A DNA stretch of 64,000 bases. Source: Neobacillus cucumis (lineage in GTDB: Bacteria > Bacillota > Bacilli > Bacillales_B > DSM-18226). The translations under genes were made by a program, and so were the position numbers. The notes under the pieces are model-generated. The model had not been told where the DNA came from. It did not search any database and saw only the letters and a list, made by a program, of their open reading frames with translations. Of the stretch, positions 35,741 to 44,540 are shown in pieces. The DNA lies in assembly GCF_023715505.1 (NCBI RefSeq), contig NZ_JAMBOH010000008.1, positions 124,001-188,000 on the forward strand, read 5' to 3'. The stretch's first letter is position 1; each line of letters opens with the position of its first letter.

Positions 35741-38104
35741 TTACTGGTGATCGCTGTTCACTAAAATACTTTTTCTTACTGACAGTTCTTCGTCCAAGCG
35801 CACTAATAATTCCTGGCGAAGCTCTTGATCAAACAATGCTTCTCTTACATGAATTAAGCCTAATCGATCGAGCCATTGCCAAGTTCGTTCCAAGTAATTT
35901 GCCGATTCACGATAATACTGAATCAGCCCCATAATGATTTCACAAGCTTCAGCTTCCGTGGGAACAACTGCCAGTAATTGCCCTGCACGTACCATTCTCC
36001 CGCTTGAGCCTCCTACATAAATTTCCCAGCCTAATCCCGTTCCAATGATTCCAATATCTTTAGTTGTGGAGCCTGCACCATTATGCATACAGGCAGAGAC
36101 ACCAATTTTTACACGATATGGGGTTTTTAAGGATGCCAATTTCCTTTCAAGAGTAACAGCTAGCTTTAAAGATGGTTGTTTATTACACTGACAAACATGT
36201 TCGCCAATGCAAGTCTTGACATTTTGCACCCTATTTCCATATGTGCTGCTTAACGGCATGTTTAAGTCTGCACATATCTCACTTAGCACATCCTTTTTTA
36301 CATCCATTAAATGAATTCTTTGTTCACTTGTAATAGCAATGTTTTTTACGGCATACTTCTCTGCAACGTTCGCAATGGTACGTAACTGTTCTGCAGAGGT
36401 TACACCGCCATACATTTGGGGGATCAGCGTGTACGAACCATTCTCTTGGACGATTACATTCAACCGTTCTTCTTCGAATTGAGGCTCTAGTTTGCTTTCG
36501 TACTCTGGATAGATCATTCCTAGGTAATATTCAAGCGCCGGACGACAGGTGCTGCAGCCATTCTTGCTATTCCAATTCAACTGCTCTATTACTTCTTGCG
36601 GGGTAGTTAAGCCGAGCAGCTGCATTTCTTGTACCACTTCATCTTCTGTCAGAGAGGTACAGGAGCACATGGATTTCTTCTTAATGATCTCATTACATGC
36701 ATCGCTCTTTATATAGGCTAACAGCTCCGTGACTAACGGCTTACAGCCGCCACAGGACCCTGATGCCTTCGTGCATTTTTTTACTTGGTCGACGGTAGTC
36801 AATCCTTCTTTTTGAACAGCCTCCAAGATTGCACCTTTTGACACCCCATTACAGTTACAAACTATTTCACTAAGAGGCATTGAAGCCATTGATCTGCCTG
36901 CCTCGGGTGAAGATTGCAGTAAAGCTGCTTTTTCAAGGTCCGGTACATCCTGTTGTTTGATCATCATATCTAGCAATTTCGTTCGGTCACTGGTATTTCC
37001 AAAAAGAACCACACCGTTGATCTTATGGTCTTTAAAGATCACCTTTTTGTAGATTTGATTAACCTCATCATATAGTTTAATTGACTTCGACGAGGGGTCC
37101 TCATCTACCTGTCCTGCAGAAAACAGCTCTATACCTGAAATTTTTAATTGTGTTGACAGAACGGAACCCTTATACCCCTGGTCTTCAATGCCACAGATAT
37201 GCTTAGCTAACACCTGTCCTTGTTCATATAGCGGCTTAACTAATCCATAAACACTTCCGCGATGTTCAACACATTCACCGACGGCATAGATATTCTCGAT
37301 GTTCGTTTGTAAGAAATCATTCACGAGGATGGCTCGATTTATTTCTATTCCACTTTCCCTGGCTAACTGAACATTCGGCCTAACCCCAGCTGCCATCACC
37401 ACTAAATCTACATCAAGCTTGGTTCCGTCGGTAAAAATCAGCCCCTCTGCCCGGCTGCTTCCGAACACTTCTTGTGTTTGTTTTTCAAAAAGAAACTTCA
37501 TTCCTTGGTTCTCCAACTCAGCTTGAAGCATTTTCGCTGCAGTTTGATCTAGTTGCCTATCTAATAAATATTGGCCAATATGGACCACACTTACTTCCAT
37601 TCCAAGGTTAAGGAGCCCCCTTGCCGCTTCGAGCCCTAACAACCCTCCGCCAATGACAGCAGCTTTTTTAAAATGCCTCGCTGTTTCCATGATTGCCCGG
37701 CAGTCTTCAATTGTTCGAAATGCCGTCACCCCTTTTTTTTCTGAACCAGGAATCGGCGGGAGAAAGGGAACGGAGCCAGTCGCGATAATGAGTCGATCAT
37801 AAAAAATCTCTTGCTTTTTATCTGTAATGACAACCTGTTTTGCGGTATCAATCTTTACAACTGTTTCCCCGGTAAATAGTTTAATTTGTTTTCCTTCATA
37901 CCAATTACGATCATTTATGGTAATATCCTCAAGCGATGTATCGCCTTGCAGTACAGTGGACAAAAGAATCCGATTATAGTTTACATGTGGCTCACTGCCA
38001 AAAATAGTAATTTCAAAAGCTTCAGGATTCAGAGTTACGATCTCCTCAATACAACGTACCCCTGCCATCCCGTTGCCTACTAAGACTAGCTTTTGCTTCC
38101 TCAT
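35741..38104 (-). CDS. nasB: Nitrate reductase electron-transfer subunit NasB-like, with degenerate siroheme domain
   Basis: A 787-residue flavoprotein. Residues 1-390 are an FAD/NAD(P)H module (VLVGNGMAGVRC; AAVIGGGLLGLEAARGLLNL). Two BFD-type 2Fe-2S domains follow (C416, C418, C451, C454 and C480, C482, C517, C520). The C-terminal part resembles the siroheme domain of nitrite reductase large subunits, but the usual C-x3-C is C672-M-H-N-G676, so the siroheme-bridging Cys is missing, and the R-F-G after C638 is also lost. It therefore more likely passes electrons to the adjacent NasC than reduces nitrite. NasD/NirB is the alternative name by overall similarity. Confidence 0.75.
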   Translation of the reverse strand: MRKQKLVLVGNGMAGVRCIEEIVTLNPEAFEITIFGSEPHVNYNRILLSTVLQGDTSLEDITINDRNWYEGKQIKLFTGETVVKIDTAKQVVITDKKQEIFYDRLIIATGSVPFLPPIPGSEKKGVTAFRTIEDCRAIMETARHFKKAAVIGGGLLGLEAARGLLNLGMEVSVVHIGQYLLDRQLDQTAAKMLQAELENQGMKFLFEKQTQEVFGSSRAEGLIFTDGTKLDVDLVVMAAGVRPNVQLARESGIEINRAILVNDFLQTNIENIYAVGECVEHRGSVYGLVKPLYEQGQVLAKHICGIEDQGYKGSVLSTQLKISGIELFSAGQVDEDPSSKSIKLYDEVNQIYKKVIFKDHKINGVVLFGNTSDRTKLLDMMIKQQDVPDLEKAALLQSSPEAGRSMASMPLSEIVCNCNGVSKGAILEAVQKEGLTTVDQVKKCTKASGSCGGCKPLVTELLAYIKSDACNEIIKKKSMCSCTSLTEDEVVQEMQLLGLTTPQEVIEQLNWNSKNGCSTCRPALEYYLGMIYPEYESKLEPQFEEERLNVIVQENGSYTLIPQMYGGVTSAEQLRTIANVAEKYAVKNIAITSEQRIHLMDVKKDVLSEICADLNMPLSSTYGNRVQNVKTCIGEHVCQCNKQPSLKLAVTLERKLASLKTPYRVKIGVSACMHNGAGSTTKDIGIIGTGLGWEIYVGGSSGRMVRAGQLLAVVPTEAEACEIIMGLIQYYRESANYLERTWQWLDRLGLIHVREALFDQELRQELLVRLDEELSVRKSILVNSDHQ

Positions 38105-38190
38105 AACAAACCTCCAGTATTGTAAGAGTACATCCTACAGCCATGAATAACGTTTATTATTTCATAAGTTAACGCAATAGAAATCAATCA

Positions 38191-38207
38191 TGTTATATTT
38201 CCTGACA
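38191..38207. promoter_or_regulatory. TnrA/GlnR-type box between nasB and nasA
   Basis: TGTTATATTTCCTGACA fits TGTNA-N7-TNACA exactly. In B. subtilis TnrA activates the divergent nas promoters under nitrogen limitation; the same role is inferred here. Confidence 0.8.
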
Positions 38208-38313
38208 CAAAAATTTCCATGTTAGAAGACCTTACAGCATTCATGACAAAAAAAATTTGGCAGACTATTCTTACAACATGCAAAAAAAAAAAAAAATTTA
38301 GGTGGAGGTCCAA

Positions 38314-38397
38314 TATGAAAAATGAAGCGAATCTGTTCTCATTCTTACTGATACTAGGGAAGGTTATCTTTTCAAAAAAGCCAAATGTCGGCTGGTA
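38314..38397 (+). CDS. Possible 27-residue leader peptide upstream of nasA
   Basis: MKNEANLFSFLLILGKVIFS and seven more residues, preceded by an excellent GGTGGAGG site after a run of 14 As. A second 27-codon frame (38379-38462 or so, [14 protein letters not shown]...) starts inside its end and itself ends near the nasA ATG. They could be translated leaders, or scars of a decayed gene. No homologue is recognised. Confidence 0.3.
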
Positions 38398-38464
38398 ATA
38401 CGTATTTAAAAGCGAAAGCAGTTGGTACCGATTTACTGTACACAAAAGGAGTGAAAGTACTGGT

Positions 38465-39670
38465 ATGAAGTTAGCAGAGTTAAGAAAAAGTGGTCATGCA
38501 CCATCATTAGTTGCGTCATTTTTATACTTTGATGTTAGTTTTATGATTTGGGTGATATTAGGTGCGCTTGGGGTCTTTATTACAAAGGACTTTGGTCTAT
38601 CTCCCGCACAAAAAGGACTCATTGTAGGGGTTCCTATTCTTAGTGGTTCATTTTTCCGTCTGATCCTTGGCGTCTTAACAGATCGAATTGGACCGCGCAA
38701 AACAGCCATTATTGGGATGCTTGTCACGTTGGTCCCACTCGTTTGGGGATGGTTATTTGGCAAGACATTAACAGAAATTTATTTAATAGGTATCCTTCTT
38801 GGGGTAGCGGGGGCAAGCTTTGCAGCAGCCATTCCAATGGCAAGCCGCTGGTATCCTCCTCATTTACAAGGATTAGCGATGGGAATTGCAGGTGCTGGTA
38901 ACAGTGGAACCCTGTTTGCCACGCTTTTCGGCCCGCGTCTTGCAGAAAATATTGGCTGGCATAATGTAATTGGGTTAGCAATTATTCCTCTCTCAATTGT
39001 ATTTATCCTTTATATCCTGATGGCTAAAGATGCACCAGAAGAGCCTTCAGCAAAAAAGGCAGGGAAATATTTTACTATTTTTAAACAAAAGGACACCTTG
39101 TATTTCTGCCTGCTTTACAGTGTTACCTTTGGAGGATTTGTTGGGTTATCAAGCTTTTTAAGTATCTTTTTTGTAGACCAATATCAATTATCAAAGGTTA
39201 GCGCGGGGGATTTTGTAACACTTTGTGTGGCGGCTGGGAGCTTTTTCCGTCCTGTTGGCGGTGCCATTGCCGATAAAATTGGCGGCACTCGTCTTTTGAC
39301 CTTTTTATTTATAGCGGTCGCCCTATGCATGTTCGGTGTCAGCCAGCTTCCGTCCCTAGCGCTTGTCACCACCTTATTGTTCTTTGGGATGCTATTTTTA
39401 GGAATGGGAAATGGAGCCGTCTTTCAGTTAATCCCGCATAGATTTAAAGATGAAATAGGGAGGATCACCGGGATTGTTGGAGCAGCAGGCGGCATCGGCG
39501 GATTCTTTGTACCAAATATCCTCGGTACACTTAAACAAATGACCGGAACATACGCACTAGGCTTTTTGGTTTATGCAGGAATTGGATTAGCTGGTTTAAT
39601 CGTCGTACTCATCGCAAAGCTATCTTGGCAAAAAAGCTGGGTATCGAAGGAAGCTTCTAGACAAATCTAA
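38465..39670 (+). CDS. nasA: Nitrate transporter, NarK/NasA family MFS
   Basis: A 401-residue, twelve-helix transporter. The nitrate signature glycine-rich segments are present: [20 protein letters not shown] in helix 5 and [15 protein letters not shown] plus [16 protein letters not shown] in the C-terminal half. The helix 2-3 loop is LTDRIGPRK. It imports nitrate for the divergent reductase genes. GGAGTG lies about eleven bases before the ATG. A TnrA-type box 260 bp upstream suggests nitrogen control. A perfect hairpin follows the stop. Confidence 0.88.
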   Translation: MKLAELRKSGHAPSLVASFLYFDVSFMIWVILGALGVFITKDFGLSPAQKGLIVGVPILSGSFFRLILGVLTDRIGPRKTAIIGMLVTLVPLVWGWLFGKTLTEIYLIGILLGVAGASFAAAIPMASRWYPPHLQGLAMGIAGAGNSGTLFATLFGPRLAENIGWHNVIGLAIIPLSIVFILYILMAKDAPEEPSAKKAGKYFTIFKQKDTLYFCLLYSVTFGGFVGLSSFLSIFFVDQYQLSKVSAGDFVTLCVAAGSFFRPVGGAIADKIGGTRLLTFLFIAVALCMFGVSQLPSLALVTTLLFFGMLFLGMGNGAVFQLIPHRFKDEIGRITGIVGAAGGIGGFFVPNILGTLKQMTGTYALGFLVYAGIGLAGLIVVLIAKLSWQKSWVSKEASRQI

Positions 39671-39705
39671 CTTTTCTTTCTCTTTATACCAACTAATCTA
39701 AAAGT

Positions 39706-39740
39706 GTAAAGGGACATTCAAACACAGAATGTCCCTTTAC
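39706..39740. terminator. Terminator hairpin between nasA and amine oxidase genes
   Basis: Perfect 14-bp stem GTAAAGGGACATTC / GAATGTCCCTTTAC with a seven-base loop, between convergent genes. T-tracts are short. Confidence 0.75.
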
Positions 39741-39744
39741 TAAA

Positions 39745-41310
39745 CTAGAATGATTTAAGCAAATCACTAATTACCTCATTTGCAGCCCTTTCTCCCGTTT
39801 CAACTGCTCCATTTAAATATCCTGGATACTTAGTCGAAGTATGCTCACCAGCAAAGAAGATATTACCTTCCCGTTCTCCCGGAATACCAGCAAATTTTGT
39901 AAATTGACCAACCTTCCAATAGGAATACGCTCCTTTGCTCCATGGATTACTCAACCAGTGATTAACAGTGGATAAGCCATTCCAGTGTATTTCGCTATCA
40001 GGCAAAACACACTTTAACTTGTCCAAAAAATCCCTAGTCCTTTCCTTTAATTCCTCCTCAGTAAAGGCCATCTGACCTTCCGCCGTATCTGCACCCGTAA
40101 AGTTGACAAGGATTCCCGATCTACCTGGCTGTGCACGAGACGACTCAAATGTCTGCTGATAGCCTGTATCGGAAAATGTTTCTCCGTTATTTCCAAGCCC
40201 CCTCCAGAATCGATTCGAAAATTGGACATGAAGTTTCGTATTTACTCCCATTCCCAGCTCCTCAATCGCTGTTTTTTTTAATGGACGAAATCTTGCATTC
40301 TCACAATCTATCATCCTTAAAATCCTAAAGGGTACAGTCAGAATTACTTTATCTGCCAAAACTTCAAATTCTTTATCAGCTTCCCGAAAATGCAGTCTTA
40401 TCTCATTTTGATCATTTTGTTCTATCTTTATTAATTGAGAATTAAATCTAATTTGTCCATTAAGATTTTGGGCTAATAGTTTGGGGAGTTGATCATTACC
40501 TCCCCTTATATGAAAGCATTCATCTGAATCTCCGTAAATTTGAAAGCGGTCAGACTGAGCAAATCCTAATAAATAAAGTAGATTTAATGCACTTTGTTGA
40601 TTGGCATCAGCTCCATTTTCAATCGTATAGGCAACTTCTAATAATTTGCCAAATTTAGAATCGATCCCCCCAGGAACGATTTCATTAATATAATCAGTAA
40701 CGGACATATGATCCAATTCATATCCGCGTTCTGTGTAACTATTATAAAGTGTCATTTCACCAGCTTCTTTTAAATCGCTTTTTAGTTTAGGAAGAATCTT
40801 TATAAAATCCTTTGTTACATCTTCTAAGGAATAAGGACTTCCATTGAAAAAATAAACTGGGGCAGTTCCTGCGGATTCTGCCATCGGTAAATTATCAAGC
40901 TTCAAACCTAGTTCTTTTACCAGTTCGAGAATCTCCTTATGATTCGTATCAATGAACTCACCACCACATTCGACAATTTGTTCCTCCTTGAAGAAACCCC
41001 GCCTTGTCCAACAACGTCCACCAACCCGCCCCGCTGCTTCATAGACTGTAGATGCAATTCCTGCCTGCTTAAGACGATAGGCACAAGTGAGTCCCGCCAA
41101 GCCCGCTCCCACAATAACAATCCTGTGAGGATTTTCCTTATAACTGTTGATGTTAATTATTTGACCGATTTCCTTTCCTGCAGTCATACAATCTTTTACA
41201 TGGTTAACTACTTGCAGTAATGCTTGTCCAGAACTTTTCTGATTTATCAGCTCATTACTTGCTATTGCAAAACATTTCTGCAAGGTACTTGCCAATAGTG
41301 TTCGTGTCAA
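39745..41310 (-). CDS. Flavin monoamine oxidase family protein
   Basis: A 521-residue FAD amine oxidase. A helical N-terminal extension of about 60 residues precedes the dinucleotide motif RIVIVGAGLAGLTCAYRL (residues 63-80) and EAAGRVGGRCWT. The C-terminal FAD motif is IFFAGEHTSTKYPGYLNGAVETG. Members oxidise amines or L-amino acids to aldehydes or keto acids with hydrogen peroxide. The start is TTG with GGGGTGG close upstream. An upstream 20-bp palindrome (41359-41378) suggests a dedicated regulator. The substrate cannot be told; polyamines are one possibility in view of the nspC genes, but the loci are 10 kb apart. Confidence 0.82.
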   Translation of the reverse strand: MTRTLLASTLQKCFAIASNELINQKSSGQALLQVVNHVKDCMTAGKEIGQIININSYKENPHRIVIVGAGLAGLTCAYRLKQAGIASTVYEAAGRVGGRCWTRRGFFKEEQIVECGGEFIDTNHKEILELVKELGLKLDNLPMAESAGTAPVYFFNGSPYSLEDVTKDFIKILPKLKSDLKEAGEMTLYNSYTERGYELDHMSVTDYINEIVPGGIDSKFGKLLEVAYTIENGADANQQSALNLLYLLGFAQSDRFQIYGDSDECFHIRGGNDQLPKLLAQNLNGQIRFNSQLIKIEQNDQNEIRLHFREADKEFEVLADKVILTVPFRILRMIDCENARFRPLKKTAIEELGMGVNTKLHVQFSNRFWRGLGNNGETFSDTGYQQTFESSRAQPGRSGILVNFTGADTAEGQMAFTEEELKERTRDFLDKLKCVLPDSEIHWNGLSTVNHWLSNPWSKGAYSYWKVGQFTKFAGIPGEREGNIFFAGEHTSTKYPGYLNGAVETGERAANEVISDLLKSF

Positions 41311-41358
41311 GAAACCACCCCTTTAGACAAAAATAGACCATACTCATCCTCAATCGAT

Positions 41359-41378
41359 TTACTATCGGACAATAGTAA
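41359..41378. promoter_or_regulatory. Operator-like palindrome upstream of amine oxidase
   Basis: TTACTATCGGACAATAGTAA: perfect 7-bp arms around a six-base spacer, 49 bp before the amine oxidase start. Symmetry and position suggest a repressor site; the protein is not identified. The remaining intergenic DNA to 41797 holds no convincing gene. Confidence 0.45.
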
Positions 41379-41694
41379 CGATCTTTAATAAAATATGCAT
41401 GGCATTTTTTTTTGCTATAGGCAGTAGGTGGTTCTGCTTTTTCTGATGAAAACTGACTCCTCCTAGTTAGCAAATGATCAGCTGCCTTATTCCACAGAAA
41501 TTATAAATTTTACCTTCTAAGCATTTTCACTATGATAATAACCATGGTCCCCCTAAGTCCTTTTTACCCATTCAGAAGTCTCCAATTCATATTTTTAACA
41601 AGCAGATATACATATTTGCGATACATTTTCCTTTTATTAATCTATCTTTTATAACTATAAAGAGAAACAACAGAGTGAAATTTTGGTATTATCT

Positions 41695-41703
41695 TGGTAT
41701 AAT
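41695..41703 (+). promoter_or_regulatory. Extended -10 promoter of the L,D-transpeptidase gene
   Basis: TGGTATAAT is an extended -10 element 95 bp before the start codon. No good -35 is needed for this class. Confidence 0.45.
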
Positions 41704-41797
41704 CGAAATAGTCATAAATGCTCTAATAGCTTACTAGATTTTCAATTTAAATAGTTTCAATATTGGAAATACTTAAACTCCTCTAGAGGTGAAGGTC

Positions 41798-43180
41798 TTG
41801 CGTAAAAATAAACTCATCATTGTCAGCAGTTTCATTATTATCATTGCGATAATATTTTCGGGTGTCTACTATTACCAGTCAAACCATTTCAATGCACATA
41901 TCACGATCAATAACACAAAAGCGGGCGGCCTGACTGCGGAACAAGCATTAAAAAAACTTAAATCAACTGTATTAAAAAACGATGTCTATATTGGAAAAGA
42001 TCTTATTTTCAATGGTAAGGATACGAAGATGGAATTCACAAGTAAAGACCTTGCTAGTGTGGAGAAATTGTTAAAAAGCCAGCAGACCTTTTGGCCTTCC
42101 TCAAAAGAAAAAAACTTTTCCCTACAGCCAGGAAAAGTGGATCTGTATCGAAGTCAAACGATGAAAAAACTTGCAGAGGAAAAGCTCCTTTATATGAATA
42201 AAAGCTTATTGGCGCCTAAAGATGCAGAGGTCCGTTTAGAACAGGGCAAAATTGCCGTCTCTAAAAGTGTTGATGGAAAGCAATATGATATCACTCAATT
42301 ATTAAAGGATTATCAAAAACAGGAATATACAAGTGAAATCTTTTTGAAGCCTGAATACATACAGCCGATCAAAGAGGACAGTCCCATTATAAAAAAAGAA
42401 GAGAATAAGCTGAAGGAACTTGTTCAACGTACCGTTGATTATAAAGTTCAAGATAAGGTTTATTCTTTACAAGGCAGTGATCTAATTCAAAACGCAACGG
42501 TGACCAAAGATCTGAAGGTTACAATTAACTCAGAAGAAATTAAAAACAAAATTAATGATATTAATGAAGCTCAATCCACATTAAATAAAGATTTCAAATT
42601 TAAAACCCACTCAGGGTCAGTCGTGTCAGTAAAAGGTGAATCTTACGGCTGGGCTATTAATGTTACTAAAGAATCAAATAGGGTAAAGGAAGCCTTCGAA
42701 AAAGGTGAAAAATCACTTGAGGCAGGGTCTATTTACGGATCTGGCTGGAGTACTTATGGTACTGGCTATCATGCAACAACCAACGATGGGATTGGGAGCA
42801 CCTATGCTGAGGTGTCCATTAAAGACCAGCGTATTTGGATTTATAAAAATGGGAAATTAGTTTTTACAACCAATGTAGTTACAGGCAGGCATAACACGAA
42901 CGAAGATACACCACCGGGAGTGTGGTATGTCATGTATAAAGAAACTCCTTCTGTACTTGAGGGAACTAGTGTAGGTCATGGGAATTATTCAGTTAAAGTC
43001 CAATATTGGGCACCATTTACACTTAGCGGCTGCGGGTTCCATGATGCCAGCTGGCGGACAAACTGGACAAGTACCGCCTACCTCACCGCAGGATCGGGCG
43101 GTTGCGTTAACACACCATCAAGTGTGATGAAAACGGTATATAACCATCTTAGTAAAAATGAACCAGTTGTCGTTTATTAA
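41798..43180 (+). CDS. L,D-transpeptidase (YkuD) with peptidoglycan-binding domain
   Basis: A 460-residue exported enzyme. A single transmembrane helix near residues 6-24 anchors it outside. The central region (residues about 50-310) holds two alpha/beta PG_binding_4-like domains. The C-terminal YkuD domain carries GFHDASWR and SGGCVNTP, with catalytic Cys436; AEVSIKDQRIWIYKNGKLVF is its first strand. It makes 3-3 crosslinks or attaches groups to peptidoglycan. I use the TTG at 41798 because AGGTG is six bases upstream; the GTG at 41789 is inside this site. Confidence 0.88.
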   Translation: MRKNKLIIVSSFIIIIAIIFSGVYYYQSNHFNAHITINNTKAGGLTAEQALKKLKSTVLKNDVYIGKDLIFNGKDTKMEFTSKDLASVEKLLKSQQTFWPSSKEKNFSLQPGKVDLYRSQTMKKLAEEKLLYMNKSLLAPKDAEVRLEQGKIAVSKSVDGKQYDITQLLKDYQKQEYTSEIFLKPEYIQPIKEDSPIIKKEENKLKELVQRTVDYKVQDKVYSLQGSDLIQNATVTKDLKVTINSEEIKNKINDINEAQSTLNKDFKFKTHSGSVVSVKGESYGWAINVTKESNRVKEAFEKGEKSLEAGSIYGSGWSTYGTGYHATTNDGIGSTYAEVSIKDQRIWIYKNGKLVFTTNVVTGRHNTNEDTPPGVWYVMYKETPSVLEGTSVGHGNYSVKVQYWAPFTLSGCGFHDASWRTNWTSTAYLTAGSGGCVNTPSSVMKTVYNHLSKNEPVVVY

Positions 43181-43182
43181 GG

Positions 43183-43321
43183 TACTTTTCGTAGGCATTG
43201 TTGCTATTGATACTAATAAAAGCTGCTGAATCAGTATTTTCCCCCTATATACTTAAAGGAACTTACGAAAAGATGCCCCGATACAACATGATTACGGGTT
43301 TAAAAACTTGTACGAAAAGTA
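43183..43321. repeat. 139-bp segment bounded by 11-bp inverted repeats
   Basis: TACTTTTCGTA at 43183 and TACGAAAAGTA at 43311 are perfect inverted repeats. The same ACGAAAAG core recurs at 43265 and 43499. The interval could be a small non-autonomous element or a remnant; no target-site duplication was found. The rest of 43181-43566 has only the terminator at 43342. Confidence 0.4.
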
Positions 43322-43341
43322 AATTTAGCCTTGTGCCAAAC

Positions 43342-43387
43342 AAAGAAGAGGCAGGAAATCGTTATGAAGATTTCCTGCCTCTTCTTT
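43342..43387. terminator. Very strong terminator hairpin
   Basis: Perfect 19-bp stem: the left arm begins AAAGAAGAGGCAGG and the right arm ends CCTGCCTCTTCTTT, with an eight-base loop. It separates the L,D-transpeptidase and EndoU-like genes. Confidence 0.85.
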
Positions 43388-43566
43388 AAACTATAAACGT
43401 TAATGTTTGCTAGAGAATACTAGGATTTAGGGAAAACTTTATTAGACAGACATTCCCCAGCCTAAATCAATGCATGAAAAAGTGATCGAAACAGACTTTA
43501 CGAAAAGAGCCTTTTGTACAAACTAAAATATAAGGAAATCATGTTCCACGCTTAGGAGGAGCTGAT

Positions 43567-44412
43567 ATGAATATTTATAACGCGATTTGGGATGCAGATA
43601 TGAAAGGCAGCGGAATTCAGCCCATTTTCACGGCCGAAAATGGGGATCGGTCAGAAGGGTACGTTGCCGTTGATAAGGAAATTTGTAATCCTGGACATCG
43701 TATTTTTAAGGAAGTACATATACCTGACCGAAAAAGAAGCAGTTATCAATTGATTGAAAATCTGTTTGATAACTATACATTAAATCAAGTAGATAAAGAA
43801 AAAAACACACTGAACGAGTCAAAGGAGGTCGAAGAATTTTTAGGAATGGCCATGAATTCTCTTCCTGTCAAGATGGCTAAGAACTTCATTGAGGAAAGGC
43901 TAAACATAAAATATGACGAGTCCCAATGGTATACCTATTTATATAATTTATGGTTCCGGCAATTTAATTGGGAAAGTAGCCGCGATTTATCAGGTTTCGA
44001 GCATGTTTTTATTGGAGAGCAAAAAGGGAGGAGACTTACAGGCCATCATTTTTGGTATAAATACTGGCTTGAAGACAATGCAAAACTAAACAAACATCAT
44101 CGGGACCAAATTGATCTGACCAGCATGAATCAAACAGAAATGTCTCCCACACCCCATGTTATTACTGTAGGTTATCATTTAAAGGCCTACGATTATGGAA
44201 AAAAACGATTTATTAAAATACTTAAAAAAAGGTCCGCATTTTTTGTCGGGATCAGTGCTGAGGGCCTTTTGGCATTAGGTACCGTCCGGGCTCTAGCTGG
44301 TGTGGATGTTCCTGAAGCCATTGTCATTAATGGGACAAAATATAAGCTTGAATTATACATGAGCCCCGATGGCAGCAGCATCCGGACCTTTTATCCTACC
44401 TATGTACCGTAA
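43567..44412 (+). CDS. EndoU (XendoU)-type endoribonuclease homologue
   Basis: A 281-residue protein whose C-terminal two thirds match the XendoU domain best known from animal and fungal RNA endonucleases. SGFEHVFIGEQKGRRLTGHH gives His146 and His160/161, spaced like the two catalytic histidines, and a lysine-rich loop KRFIKILKKRS precedes FFVGISAEGLLALGTVRAL, equivalent to the FxGTSPExExAL motif. IYNAIWDADMKGSG at the N-terminus also resembles eukaryotic members. There is no signal peptide, LXG or other toxin-export domain and no obvious immunity gene. AGGAGG precedes the ATG. The family call is fairly safe; RNA cleavage and biological role are inferred. Confidence 0.72.
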   Translation: MNIYNAIWDADMKGSGIQPIFTAENGDRSEGYVAVDKEICNPGHRIFKEVHIPDRKRSSYQLIENLFDNYTLNQVDKEKNTLNESKEVEEFLGMAMNSLPVKMAKNFIEERLNIKYDESQWYTYLYNLWFRQFNWESSRDLSGFEHVFIGEQKGRRLTGHHFWYKYWLEDNAKLNKHHRDQIDLTSMNQTEMSPTPHVITVGYHLKAYDYGKKRFIKILKKRSAFFVGISAEGLLALGTVRALAGVDVPEAIVINGTKYKLELYMSPDGSSIRTFYPTYVP

Positions 44413-44488
44413 TTTTACATCCCACCATTGTAATCCATCGATGACAAGGAAAAACAAGTATCCCCTGGCATAGACGAAAATAGCCTAA

Positions 44489-44522
44489 CTAAAAGAGGCT
44501 TATCCCTATGGACAAGCCTCTT
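44489..44522 (-). terminator. Terminator of the aldo-keto reductase operon
   Basis: On the minus strand AAGAGGCTT-loop-AAGCCTCTT followed by TTAGTT. It lies 19 bp after the reductase stop. Confidence 0.75.
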
Positions 44523-44540
44523 GATGATTTCTACAAATTT

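Noticed and set aside
35741..38104. Functional nitrite reductase large subunit (NasD/NirB)
   Set aside because: The siroheme-bridging Cys is Gly and flanking residues differ, so electron-transfer subunit NasB is the better reading.
41255..41473. 72-codon minus-strand frame overlapping the amine oxidase start
   Set aside because: TTG start without a ribosome site, and the frame contains the operator palindrome and overlaps the real gene.
43198..43389. 63-codon frame after the L,D-transpeptidase gene
   Set aside because: It reads through a 19-bp terminator hairpin and has no ribosome site.
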